A stretch of DNA of 64,000 nucleotides from Echinicola pacifica DSM 19836. Lineage in GTDB: Bacteria > Bacteroidota > Bacteroidia > Cytophagales > Cyclobacteriaceae. A program made the translations under genes and the position numbers. Location: positions 125,977-189,976 of the forward strand of contig NZ_KB890758.1 in the NCBI RefSeq assembly GCF_000373245.1. The letters are read 5' to 3'. The notes below the pieces were generated by a model, which worked only from the letters and a program-made list of their open reading frames with translations, ran no database searches and was not told where the DNA came from. Shown here in pieces: positions 17,804 through 27,300 of this stretch. Position 1 is the first letter of the stretch. Every line of letters starts with the position of its first letter.

Positions 17804-17861
17804 ATTTTGTTCCTAGTTTAGGCAACAAAATCAGTTCAGTTATTTAAGCAGTTAGGAACAG
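17804..17861 (-). repeat. 58-bp dispersed repeat, copy A
   Basis: Matches 63628-63685 at 54 of 58 positions, same orientation. The copy has 8-base terminal inverted repeats, TGTTCCTA at 17808-17815 and TAGGAACA at 17853-17860, and an inner TTGTT/AACAA pairing. No obvious target-site duplication was seen. It lies in the AT-rich region beyond the R-M operon. Confidence 0.75.
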
Positions 17862-17925
17862 TTTTAGGGTTGATCAAACCTGCTATATGCTCTAGCAATC
17901 TTAATTTTTCAGCTGGCTTTTTATT

Positions 17926-18117
17926 TTACCATTTTATTAAAATAAAAAAAATTAGTTCTCGTATCATGAGAATAATCCCAGAACCTATCAGCATATAAAT
18001 CATAATTCTAAATTGGAAATCTATACACCAAAAATCCTCTTTTTGTTGACTCCTCTTTTGATTCCTAAATAAAAGAGTCCCGACAACAATCAATAGTAAG
18101 CTAATAGCAAAAACCAT
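17926..18117 (-). CDS. Small membrane protein, 63 residues
   Basis: Two predicted transmembrane segments, FAISLLLIVVGTLLF (about 3-17) and MIYMLIGSGIILMIRELIFF (about 39-58), separated by a polar loop containing RNQKRSQQKED. This hydrophobic-polar-hydrophobic pattern is more orderly than expected from a random AT-rich frame. No family is recognised. It lies between the end of a terminator and the 58-bp repeat in the accessory island. Could be a small gene cassette product or a chance frame. Confidence 0.4.
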   Translation of the reverse strand: MVFAISLLLIVVGTLLFRNQKRSQQKEDFWCIDFQFRIMIYMLIGSGIILMIRELIFFILIKW

Positions 18118-18147
18118 TTCCTATTTTATTAGAAAAATAATAAAGTT

Positions 18148-18190
18148 CCTAATATAAAAGCAAAAAGCCTGGCAATATGCGGGCTTTTGC
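18148..18190 (-). terminator. Terminator downstream of the 54-residue gene
   Basis: On the minus strand, GCAAAAGCC and GGCTTTTTGC form a stem around a 12-base loop, followed by TTTTATATT. It lies about 240 bases after the stop of the gene at 18426 and marks the right boundary of the accessory island. Confidence 0.6.
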
Positions 18191-18425
18191 ATTGATTACA
18201 TCTTAATACCTTCCTCCGTAGTCCTGTAAATTAAGATTCAGATCACCCAGAACTTCCTAATTATTGTTTTTATAGCGCTAAGCGGTGGGAATTATTCTCC
18301 GGCTAATATTAAAACTCATCCCAGATGGATAATAATCATCCTTCTGCCCCATCAGGCTTTTCTCATGAATTCTGGCAACGGCATCCGCTCACTTCACTCA
18401 TTCCACTTTACTCTTTATGCTATTT

Positions 18426-18590
18426 TTACCTACCTAGCATAAAATAGGGGTCGGTGTTTTCCGCTGAAATATCCCAGATACTTTCACCATTAAACCAAGC
18501 TTCCTTTTGGCGTACTCCGTTTTCCCAATACCGAAAATTCGCTTTTTGGCGATAGTCAGCATGGACTCGATCAGGGAATAGCAGTTTCAT
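18426..18590 (-). CDS. Small protein translationally coupled to beta-barrel gene
   Basis: A 54-residue frame from ATG at 18590 to TAA at 18426-18428, found by reading the sequence. Its ATG overlaps the TGA of the preceding gene as ATGA, a classic coupling. The product starts MKLLFPDRVHADYRQK and is rich in Trp, Tyr and charged residues, with no signal peptide. The composition (for example RYWENG, EAWFNGESIWD) looks like a real folded segment. I recognise no family. It may be a separate small partner of the upstream exported protein, or the tail of a once-longer gene. Confidence 0.45.
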   Translation of the reverse strand: MKLLFPDRVHADYRQKANFRYWENGVRQKEAWFNGESIWDISAENTDPYFMLGR

Positions 18591-19372
18591 TTAAAGGAGA
18601 ATACCAGTTTCACCTGAGTGGTGGCAATGGGGATATCTACGTTTCCGTATTCTATACTCTCGGTTTCATACTTCATGCTGACCGTTTGCTTAAAATAGTC
18701 CACCGCTAAGCCAATCGCCTTTCTCCGCAGGGTGACACCAAAACTAGGATATATTGACGGTTCGGAGGCCGAATCCAGAGGATTATCACCACCCACCATC
18801 GTAATATAATCGGTATCCCCTTCATAATAGTCCACGAGCATCGCATGCATGCCTATTCCTACCTGAGCTCTAAGGTCAATAACCAAGGCTTCCACGGCTT
18901 TTATGGAAATTACCGGCCCCAACTTAGAGGAAATGCTGAAATAATGAAAAGCCTCTTTGCTGATGGGGATTTGCTGCCTATGTGCGGCATAGGCGGTCCA
19001 GTCGAGTTCAGCGTAATTTGCCGAAATTATGGTCCAGTCCAAACCATATTTAATGATTCCCGAGCTCTTTTTGTTAAAATAGTAATTGCGTCCCAGCTCA
19101 AACACGTATCCGGTGCTTGCACCGAATTGTCCATTTTCGAGGTTTTGGATAGGTGATTGGGAAAAATTCATTTCATTTTCTGGAAATTGACTGATTCCTA
19201 CTCGGATATAGCCTTTCCTGAAGACATTTTCCTTCTTAGGAGCGTTTGCAATAGGGATTTCCTGAGCCTGAACGGGGAAAGCTGCTACTATCCCTAAAAG
19301 AATGCCAAATGCAGTGATCAAGGGCCCTTTTATGGAGATTGACCAAGGAGTGAAGTTTGTTTTCATGATCAT
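18587..19372 (-). CDS. Exported outer-membrane beta-barrel-like protein
   Basis: 261 residues with a signal peptide ending near VQAQE (about residue 37). The remainder alternates short hydrophobic and polar strands with many aromatic residues: KYGLDWTIISANYAELDW, FHYFSISSKLGPVIS, LRAQVGIGMHAML, and a final strand TTQVKLVFSFK ending in Phe-Lys. This is typical of small Bacteroidota outer-membrane barrel proteins of unknown function. An in-frame ATG two codons in (19366) is an equal start candidate. It ends in a 4-base overlap with a 54-residue downstream gene. Confidence 0.7.
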   Translation of the reverse strand: MIMKTNFTPWSISIKGPLITAFGILLGIVAAFPVQAQEIPIANAPKKENVFRKGYIRVGISQFPENEMNFSQSPIQNLENGQFGASTGYVFELGRNYYFNKKSSGIIKYGLDWTIISANYAELDWTAYAAHRQQIPISKEAFHYFSISSKLGPVISIKAVEALVIDLRAQVGIGMHAMLVDYYEGDTDYITMVGGDNPLDSASEPSIYPSFGVTLRRKAIGLAVDYFKQTVSMKYETESIEYGNVDIPIATTQVKLVFSFK

Positions 19373-19577
19373 AAATAATTAATGGTTGTACATTGTTTTT
19401 GAACTACCATTAATGATTATGCCTCAGGCAACGTAACCTATATCATCACTATTTTTTTTGCAATGCCTATTTTCTCACTTAGTTAAATATCCCAGCATCT
19501 ATCTCCTCATTCGTTCAAAGCCTCCATTTTGGGCACTTCCGCCACCACTTGTCCCTATTAGTTCTTGCTAAAAAATC

Positions 19578-19624
19578 AAAATGGCAAGGTGGGGGAAGTG
19601 AGCTTCCTTTTCCTTGCCATTTTT
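19578..19624 (-). terminator. Terminator after the FAD-oxidoreductase gene
   Basis: AAATGGCAAGG and CCTTGCCATTT pair around a loop that itself contains GGAAG/CTTCC. On the minus strand the stem is followed by TGATTTTTT. It lies 25 bases after the stop of the FAD-dependent oxidoreductase and so ends the SusCD operon. Confidence 0.75.
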
Positions 19625-19648
19625 AGATGTTAATATCTGTACAAGTTA

Positions 19649-21559
19649 TTAGCTATAACAGCGAACTTCAAAGACTCTCGCTAAGGGGTCACCATGGGTT
19701 TTTAGAATGGTTACTTTTATTTTGTCCACGATCTCGGAAGGAAATTCATTGGTAACTTTTCTATAATAATTCCCTCCATATAGCTTGGTAAACAGCTTGG
19801 TCCCTGCCAGGTAGCCTTCCACCTTATAGTCTGAGACCGTTTCTGGCTGCGGTCCTCTTACTTGTCCTTCCATGACCACCTTCTGACCCGATATCCGGAG
19901 GTATCGCTGCAAGCCGGTATCAAAGGTAAGTTCCATCTTGCTGAGCTGCACGGGACTGGTCCATGCGAGCTCCAGCCAGGGCTGGCCCTTCGACATTTCA
20001 GCCTGCCACTGATGAGAATTACCATCTTGTACGTCCCTATTTACCCCATCGATTAGATTGGCACCTGGTCCAGCACTGGTCTCATGGGAGACCATGACCT
20101 TGGCCTGCCTAGCATAATCTTTATTATCAGTATTATTCACCTGCAGCAGGGCCTGATCCTGTCTCAGCAATAGCTGCTGTAAGTCCTGAATATGGGTTCC
20201 TTTAGTCATAGCTTGAGCACTGAGCTTATGCTGCAAGGCAAAGGCCATGGCAGTACCTATCGCCTGCCCCAAGGCTGCACAGGTGGCCATCACCCGGGTG
20301 GAAGATAGGGCCACATGAGACACACTTATATTCCTGCCAGCCATCCAGAGGTTGTGAATATTTTTACTGTACAGGGTTCTCAAAGGGATATTATAAGGTG
20401 CCTTAATATGTACCGCCCGATTAGGCTTGATGGAGGTATCATCCATGCCCTCAGCGGGGTGATCATCCAGCGGCCAACCTCCATAGGCTACCCTATCGTC
20501 AAATTTCTTGGAGCTCTGAATATCATTTTGAGTCATGACATAATCTCCCAGCAGTCGGCGGCTTTCGCGCTTTCCAGGCACCATTCCCACCCAGGTCAAT
20601 GCCCAGTTGGCTGATTCAGGATAATTACCAGAGTTCTTTATATAATCCCATACGCCAAATAGCACCGCTAATAATTCATGCCTTAGCTCCCGGCCATCAT
20701 TAATGATATCATATTCACCAGCTAGCTCGAGCCACCAATAGCCATATTCCAGGGAATGGATATATCGGTACTCGAAATCCTTAAAGGTGTATTTTCGCGC
20801 CCAGGAAGGAGGGGTATAAGGCATAGGCTCATCAAATTGGTCTGCCATAAACAATAGGCTATTGCCCATCCCCACCTTATCTGCCACCTCTTGTCCGAGG
20901 GATTCATTATAGGTGGATTTGGCCTCTCTTCCACGCATATACTCTGCGCCTACCAAAGCGCCGAGGGTACCATCTCCGGTGCAGTCGGCAAACTGTCTCC
21001 CACGGATAGTGAGTATTTCCTCCGTTTGGGAGCTGAAGGTGGTCACTTGGCTAATGATCTTATCCTCCGCTTCCGCGTCAAATAGCATGGTGTCCAGAAG
21101 TAAGGTGATATTGGGCTCCGAAATCACCTTATTATAAAGTGTGAAATCCCAAAGTGGATAGGCCGTTTGGGGATTGGTCACCGCATCATCCAACATTAGT
21201 TCTTCTAATATACCAGTCTCGCGCCAGCCTGATTCCAGCACACTGGCACCGGATACGTGCATCCTTATCTCACTACTGGCATTTCCTCCCAATCGAGAAC
21301 GGTCATGGATAAGCACCACCTTTGCGCCATTTCTGGCTCCTGCGATGGCTGCACAGATTCCTGCCATCCCCGCTCCTACCACCACCAGGTCCACCTCGAG
21401 TGTGGCCCTTTTATAAATATCCATCTTCTCAGGAGCAGCTTGACGCTGCTGCCAGTGGTCTCCTGTGATATAACTTCCTTCAGGGCTAAATAAAAATGCA
21501 CCAGAACTCATCCCCAATGTCTTAAGGAAATCCCTACGTTTATTGTCTTTTTTCTTCAT
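19649..21559 (-). CDS. Tat-exported FAD-dependent oxidoreductase
   Basis: 636 residues. The N-terminus MKKKDNKRRDFLKTLGMSSG carries a twin-arginine motif (RRDFLK), so it should be exported folded with its cofactor. An FAD-binding Rossmann motif VVVGAGMAGICAA lies at about 59-71, followed by VVLIHDRSRLGGNASSEIR, characteristic of the PF12831-type FAD oxidoreductases common in glycan loci. The C-terminal 150 or so residues resemble a discoidin-like beta-sandwich (for example WLELAWTSPVQLSKMELTFD). It lies last in the SusCD operon, 6 bases after the gene for a protein with a covalent-flavin motif. Likely oxidises a sugar or derivative in the periplasm. Confidence 0.85.
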   Translation of the reverse strand: MKKKDNKRRDFLKTLGMSSGAFLFSPEGSYITGDHWQQRQAAPEKMDIYKRATLEVDLVVVGAGMAGICAAIAGARNGAKVVLIHDRSRLGGNASSEIRMHVSGASVLESGWRETGILEELMLDDAVTNPQTAYPLWDFTLYNKVISEPNITLLLDTMLFDAEAEDKIISQVTTFSSQTEEILTIRGRQFADCTGDGTLGALVGAEYMRGREAKSTYNESLGQEVADKVGMGNSLLFMADQFDEPMPYTPPSWARKYTFKDFEYRYIHSLEYGYWWLELAGEYDIINDGRELRHELLAVLFGVWDYIKNSGNYPESANWALTWVGMVPGKRESRRLLGDYVMTQNDIQSSKKFDDRVAYGGWPLDDHPAEGMDDTSIKPNRAVHIKAPYNIPLRTLYSKNIHNLWMAGRNISVSHVALSSTRVMATCAALGQAIGTAMAFALQHKLSAQAMTKGTHIQDLQQLLLRQDQALLQVNNTDNKDYARQAKVMVSHETSAGPGANLIDGVNRDVQDGNSHQWQAEMSKGQPWLELAWTSPVQLSKMELTFDTGLQRYLRISGQKVVMEGQVRGPQPETVSDYKVEGYLAGTKLFTKLYGGNYYRKVTNEFPSEIVDKIKVTILKTHGDPLARVFEVRCYS

Positions 21560-21565
21560 TACTTA

Positions 21566-22624
21566 TCAAAGATTTATCTCCAATTCTTCCATTATTTTAT
21601 AATCATCAAACTGCCACTCCTGCTGCCTACGACTCAAATAAGTCTTCAGCCGCTCTTTGAGCGCAGCGCTCATCCCCTTTTTATGCTGACTGAGTATCGC
21701 ATATATTTCTTTCCGGTCCTGACTCCCATTCCCCTCCAAAAGGGCGCTAATTTCTTCAAGGGAGGCGGTGCTGAGCGGCACCGTTAGCATCTTTGCATAA
21801 AAGGCATTTCTCAGCGGAGTCTTCAGGGAATCAAATTCCTCCACGACTTTTGCCACCGCAGCTTCCTGACTCCAAAACTCCACTCCTAGCGCTTGCATGG
21901 CTTGGATGGCCAGGTAATCATTCTCGCCAAAAATGAGGGAGAATAGCTGCCAATCTACCGATGCTGTGTGAGTTTCCTGTTCAGCCAAAATATGCCGTAT
22001 ATAAAACTCATTTCCTGATTTTAACATCGCCAATCGGAGCGATTCGTCCATAATCCCGGCGGTATAATGTAGCATGGCTTGCTTCACCCCGCCATTTACG
22101 ACATTCCACAGGGCATAGCAGGTGTACACCGCCCCGCTGACCACCTCCGTCTCGAAGGTCTTGCTGGTGGCTCCCGTCATCCCATCCACCTCCTTGGAAT
22201 AGACCATGCGACTCGTATCTATCAAATCGGTCATGGCATAATCCTGCAAGATGGACTCCGTATTTCCTATGATCCCCTTTAGCTTTTGATGATCCGCCGC
22301 ATCCAGGGGGACATGGTCAAACTTCGTCAGGGGAGCATCTTCATATTCCACATAATCCATAAAATTCCCCAACAGATCCCAGCGTACCTCCAGGTCCATT
22401 GGGTTACATAAGTTCTCCAGGCAAATGGGCATATGAAATTCCGCCCAATAATACTGGGGAATGCCCTGGTCAGAGACCATCAAATTGACGGATGTCGTAT
22501 ATCCTTCATAAAAAGTATGGTCAAATACCGCCGTAGAAGTCCCTTCTGACTTATGCTTCACGCTAAAAGCCGTCATCCATAAGGTCAGTATTAGTGCATA
22601 GATGGGGGTAGATCGCTTTATCAT
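21566..22624 (-). CDS. Exported protein with covalent-FMN motif
   Basis: 352 residues from the ATG at 22624 (the frame runs 10 codons further to a TTG). The hydrophobic start IYALILTLWMTAF is a signal or anchor. The segment EVDGMTGATSKT (about 145-156) fits the ApbE flavinylation motif Dxx(S/T)GA(S/T), in which the last Thr/Ser receives FMN, as in RnfG and NqrC. The rest is helical, with repeats of the kind NDYLAIQAMQALG and LRNAFYAKML. The next gene encodes a Tat-exported FAD oxidoreductase, so the pair may pass electrons outside the cytoplasm. No ApbE gene is in the window. Outside this motif I recognise no family. Confidence 0.6.
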   Translation of the reverse strand: MIKRSTPIYALILTLWMTAFSVKHKSEGTSTAVFDHTFYEGYTTSVNLMVSDQGIPQYYWAEFHMPICLENLCNPMDLEVRWDLLGNFMDYVEYEDAPLTKFDHVPLDAADHQKLKGIIGNTESILQDYAMTDLIDTSRMVYSKEVDGMTGATSKTFETEVVSGAVYTCYALWNVVNGGVKQAMLHYTAGIMDESLRLAMLKSGNEFYIRHILAEQETHTASVDWQLFSLIFGENDYLAIQAMQALGVEFWSQEAAVAKVVEEFDSLKTPLRNAFYAKMLTVPLSTASLEEISALLEGNGSQDRKEIYAILSQHKKGMSAALKERLKTYLSRRQQEWQFDDYKIMEELEINL

Positions 22625-22694
22625 GTCTGTGTAGAGATGCTGGCCAGCGGCCAATTTTACCTGACGCTGACCAGAAAACCCTCTTTACCATTCA

Positions 22695-24383
22695 TTAATA
22701 GCCCTGATTTTGGGTCAAATTGCTATTGATCAGTATTTCCTTGGTGGGGATCGGCCATAGGTACTGCTTAGAGGCATCAAACTGTCTATTAGATAATTGC
22801 TTGATGAGGCCCTGGTCTGCCATAGCGGAGAAATCGGGAATACCATTTTCATCGATTTCAGGCACAGAGGGGAAGAACCACAGCCCCTTGTCCACCACCT
22901 TAGTCTTCAGCTCTGCCAGATCCAGCAGGCCATAATCGGGTTGATTTAAGGCATCCTCAGCCACTCGCCATCGGATGAGATCCATATATCGCAGGCCCTC
23001 AAAAGCAAACTCCATCCTCCGCTCCATTCTCAGGATGCTCCTCAGCTCCTCCTGCGACTGGCTGCTGATCTCTGGATAGCTGCTGGCCTCGTCCACAGCA
23101 CTGCCATAGGCCCTGGCTCTCACCTGATTCATCGCGTCCAGCACCGTTTGGTCAATTTGATTCAGCTCTATAGACGCCTCAGCATACATCAATAGCACAT
23201 CGGCATATCGAATGATAATTGCACTATTCTCCGCACTAAAATCATCCACCCAAGTCTGATCAATACCTTTCTTCCATACTAAGCCGTTGAAGGAGGCGTA
23301 GAGCTGATTTCCCTTGGTATCATTATTCGCCTGATAGGCTCCAGTATTGAAGTTATAGACCCTGGTGGAGTCCGGATGTGGCTGGTACATGATGCCCAAA
23401 AATTCAGTTTGGAAAGGTACTATGGTATAGCCGCAGCGAGGGTCGCGATTTTGGAAGGGCTCATGGGGATCAAATACCGCTGACTCATCCACCGGCAATC
23501 CATCGGTGCATAGATAGGAAGCCAGAAGGTCCCAGGATGGATCATAGGCCGCATATCCTCCATTATTTCTAGGCAGATACCCGCGTACGCTTAGGTCGTA
23601 GTTCAAGGCCGTTGACCTTGGGATCGAAAATATCAACTCAGAGGCAGAGCGATTCTCAGGCAAAAACAAATCGCCATAATTAGGGAATAATTGATATTCT
23701 CCCAGATTAATACATGCCAGAGCGGCCTCACGGGCTATTTCCCAGTCCTCATTATATAAGGCCGCACGCGCCTTGAAGGCCAATGCCGCACCTTTGGTAC
23801 CTCTTTTTATCTCATCATTCGAATAGGTAACAGGAAGATGTGCTATCGCAAAATCAAAATCCTCATAAACGGCTTCCATCACGATATCCTTATTGGTCCG
23901 TCCCAGGGAATATGCCTCCTCCAGCTCCAAGACATCCTGGTAAAAGACCACATCCCCAAAGTGGGATACCAGTTTAGAATACTGGTAGGCTCTGGCAAAT
24001 CTGGCTTCTGCAATATATTGGTTCATCTTCTCCTCAGGGAGATTTATAGACGAGATTTCCAGATTGTGGATAATGGTATTTGCGCGGGAGATGCCCTTAT
24101 ACGCATTGGACCATAAGCCCTCCACTGTGCCCCATTCCCCATTGATGGTGGCCGAGGTGATGGCGGTCAAGGTTTCCCTATAAGTCCAGTCATCAGTCCA
24201 GTCCACCTGATCATTTCCCCAAAATACTGGCTTGTACAGGTCATTGATGGACATATTGATTTCCACTTCATTACTATACCAGTTTTCTGTGGATCCCTCC
24301 GATAATGGTGCCAAGTCAAGGTCATTACAAGCGGATATCGCTATAATACATCCTATTAAAATGATATAAATACTATTTTTCAT
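22695..24383 (-). CDS. SusD/RagB-family glycan-binding lipoprotein (locus 1)
   Basis: Outer-membrane surface lipoprotein that caps the partner SusC channel and binds glycan. ATG at 24383 chosen, giving MKNSIYIILIGCIIAISACND with lipobox Cys19; another ATG two codons earlier is possible. Family traits include helical TPR-like segments (IAEARFARAYQYSKLVSHFG), ADVLLMYAEASIELN, the conserved RMERRMEFAFEGLRYMDLIRW stretch, and the C-terminal YLWPIPTKEI. It starts 4-10 bases after the SusC stop, in the expected order. Confidence 0.94.
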   Translation of the reverse strand: MKNSIYIILIGCIIAISACNDLDLAPLSEGSTENWYSNEVEINMSINDLYKPVFWGNDQVDWTDDWTYRETLTAITSATINGEWGTVEGLWSNAYKGISRANTIIHNLEISSINLPEEKMNQYIAEARFARAYQYSKLVSHFGDVVFYQDVLELEEAYSLGRTNKDIVMEAVYEDFDFAIAHLPVTYSNDEIKRGTKGAALAFKARAALYNEDWEIAREAALACINLGEYQLFPNYGDLFLPENRSASELIFSIPRSTALNYDLSVRGYLPRNNGGYAAYDPSWDLLASYLCTDGLPVDESAVFDPHEPFQNRDPRCGYTIVPFQTEFLGIMYQPHPDSTRVYNFNTGAYQANNDTKGNQLYASFNGLVWKKGIDQTWVDDFSAENSAIIIRYADVLLMYAEASIELNQIDQTVLDAMNQVRARAYGSAVDEASSYPEISSQSQEELRSILRMERRMEFAFEGLRYMDLIRWRVAEDALNQPDYGLLDLAELKTKVVDKGLWFFPSVPEIDENGIPDFSAMADQGLIKQLSNRQFDASKQYLWPIPTKEILINSNLTQNQGY

Positions 24384-24392
24384 AGCCATAAA

Positions 24393-27300
24393 TTAAAATT
24401 GTACATTAAGTCCAAAAAGAAGCTGCGTGGTGATGGGGTAGCCGGTCGCGGCCACCTCCGGATCCCAGCCGCTCGGGTACTTGCTGACAGTCCAGAAATC
24501 TGAAGCACTGACATAAGTGCTCAGTCCTGCTAAGCCTATTTTGGTGACTAGCGGATCTGGAAGGGCATAGCGCAGCGTGATATTTTTGATGCGGAAATAT
24601 GCGCCATCAAACAGCCAATAATCCGACATCGACAGGTTGGCATTCTCATTTACCCGAGTAAGTCTAGGATAGTCCACCGCTTCATTTTGCTCTGCACTAT
24701 TATATTGGCTCCAATAATTCCCATCTAGGATGGCAGGGATATTCCCCCAGTTATTGGTCAGTGATCTCACCATGATAGGATCGATAAGGGAATTTTGTTT
24801 CCCCACTCCCTGGAAGGCCATATTTAGAGAAAATTGTTTATAGCTCGCCGAAAGGGTTCCACCATAGGTAAATCGTGGCAAGGAACCACCAAGCAGCTGC
24901 CGGTCGTATTCCGGAGAAATCAAGCCGTCCGGCACGCCATTTGGCCCACTGATGTCCACATATTTTATATCTCCGGGTTTTACATTGGAATTTATTGTGG
25001 CACTATTGTCCACCTCTTCCTGAGTCTGAAATAAACCGTCGGACACATAGCCATACCATTCGTTGAACTCACTGCCTTCCTTAGTGATCTGACTTCCTAG
25101 AAACTGGGTTCCTTTCAGGTCCCCCATGGTGGATTTTACATCGGACACATTGAAGGACAGGCCATATTGGAATTCTCCTACCTGATCTCGCCAGGCGGCT
25201 TGAAACTCCCAGCCCTTACTATTCATGGAGCCGGCATTCTGGTCAGGATTTTCATATCCCAGATAATCCGGAATCTCCAAGGCCAGGAGCATGTCCTTAG
25301 TTTTCTTATAGAAATAATCGGCAGTAATCTGAAGTTTATCTTCCAGGAAGTTGATGTCCACTCCTAGGTCATAGGATTCGGTGGTTTCCCAGGTGATATC
25401 GCGGATGGCATAGGCCGATTGCGCAGCGGTGGTCTCTGACACCACGTCATTGCCCCGCAAGAAAAGGGCATTGCCAAAACCTATACTCGCCTGATAGGGA
25501 TAATTCCCGATCCGCTCATTGCCCAGTTTCCCATAGGATGCCCTTAATTTCAGCAGAGAAAGGGTAGAATTATTTTGCAGGAAAGGCTCATTGGAGATTA
25601 CCCAGCCTGTCGATATTGAAGGGAAAGATCCCCATCGGTAATCGCTATAAAACCTGGAGGAACCATCCCTTCTCAGATTGGCCTGAAAGAAATACTTCCG
25701 ACGGTAATTATACATCACCCGCCCAAAAAACGAGCGGTAAGCACTTTCTGAAGCTCCTCCCGTATTATTTCTGTATTCTAGCGGACCTTGGTCCAGGTAG
25801 GGAAAAGAGGTCAATTGGTACTGATCCCGGGAGGCCGTCAGGTATTCGTCTGTGCTATAATAATTCTCAAACCCACCCAAAAAATCAAAAGCATGCCCTT
25901 CAAATTCCCTATTATAATTGGCAATCAGCTGGCTGGTATATCTTTCACCCTCATTTCTGGATTCCTGCAAGTAGGTGGTTTCGGTGCCTTCCACATAGCC
26001 TTCAAACAGCTGTGGATCATCGGCGGAGTAATAAGGAACTTGTTTGCGGAAAAACTTCCCCTTATCATACCTTAAATTTGGTGAGAACACCCCCGAAAGC
26101 GTAAGGCCATCCAGGGGCTTATAATCCAGGGACATCCGGCCACCCAGTGCGGTAAACTTGTCATCATCAAATCCCCCATACTTCATCTGTCCATAGATAT
26201 TGGTACCGGACTTTCCACTGGCAATCCTGCCGTCCTCCCAGGTAGCCGCATAGACTGGCGCAGATATCAGCATGACATACATAGGATCCACCGTCGGCTG
26301 AGTAGAGTTAGACATTTTATAATTTAGATCCACTTTGGCAGTCAGCTTTTCACTGATTTGGATATTATTATTTATCCTCGCCGTGACCCTATCATACTCA
26401 CGTCCTTCATATAAAGCACCGATCTTGTCATATCCAAAGGATGCATTGGTTTGGATAAATTTTGAGCCTCCTCTGATCGTTAATGAGTGGCTTTGTCTAG
26501 GCGCATTGTCCTTCATGATCAATCCCACCCAGTTGGTATTTGGGTACATATTCGGATTTTCGCGATGGAGCTGATCATAGTTATCGATCACCTCCTTGGG
26601 ATATACCGAGTACTCATTGTCATTACCATTGTCATTCCATCTCAGCTCATTGGTCATTTCCATATAGCGCTTCACACCGACGTACTCGGGGAGAGCCGTG
26701 GGTTTTTCCAGACCATAGTTGAAGTCATAGCTCATGCTGAAAGAGCCTTGTTCGGCCCTTTTGGTGGTGATCAAGATCACACCTGCTGCGGCACGTGAAC
26801 CATATATGGAGGCTGATGCGGCATCCTTGAGCACCGAAATATTTTCGATATCATTCGGGTTTACGTCATTTATATTATCAATGGGCACTCCATCCACGAT
26901 GATCAGCGGGCTATTATCACCGATGGTGGTGATGCCTCGGATCTTGATATCAGCGGTGCTTCCCGGAGCATTATTGCTTCGCGTGACGGTCACCCCAGAG
27001 ACTGCCCCCTGCAGGGCCTGAGAAACTTGCACGGTCTTCCTCGCCGCGATATCCTTGCCATCTATTGCCCCTACAGAACCTGTCAAATCCACCTTCTTTT
27101 GGGTTCCATACCCTACTACCACCACTTCATCCAGCTGCTTTTCGTCCTCCTCCAGGACTATCTCCAAAACACCCTGATTACCGACCAGCACCTCCTGCGA
27201 GATGAAGCCTACGAAGGAAATTACAAGGGTACTCCCCTCAGGAGCATCCAGAGAAAATCGCCCATCCAGGTCTGCGGCGGTTCCCACCGTCGTACCTTTC

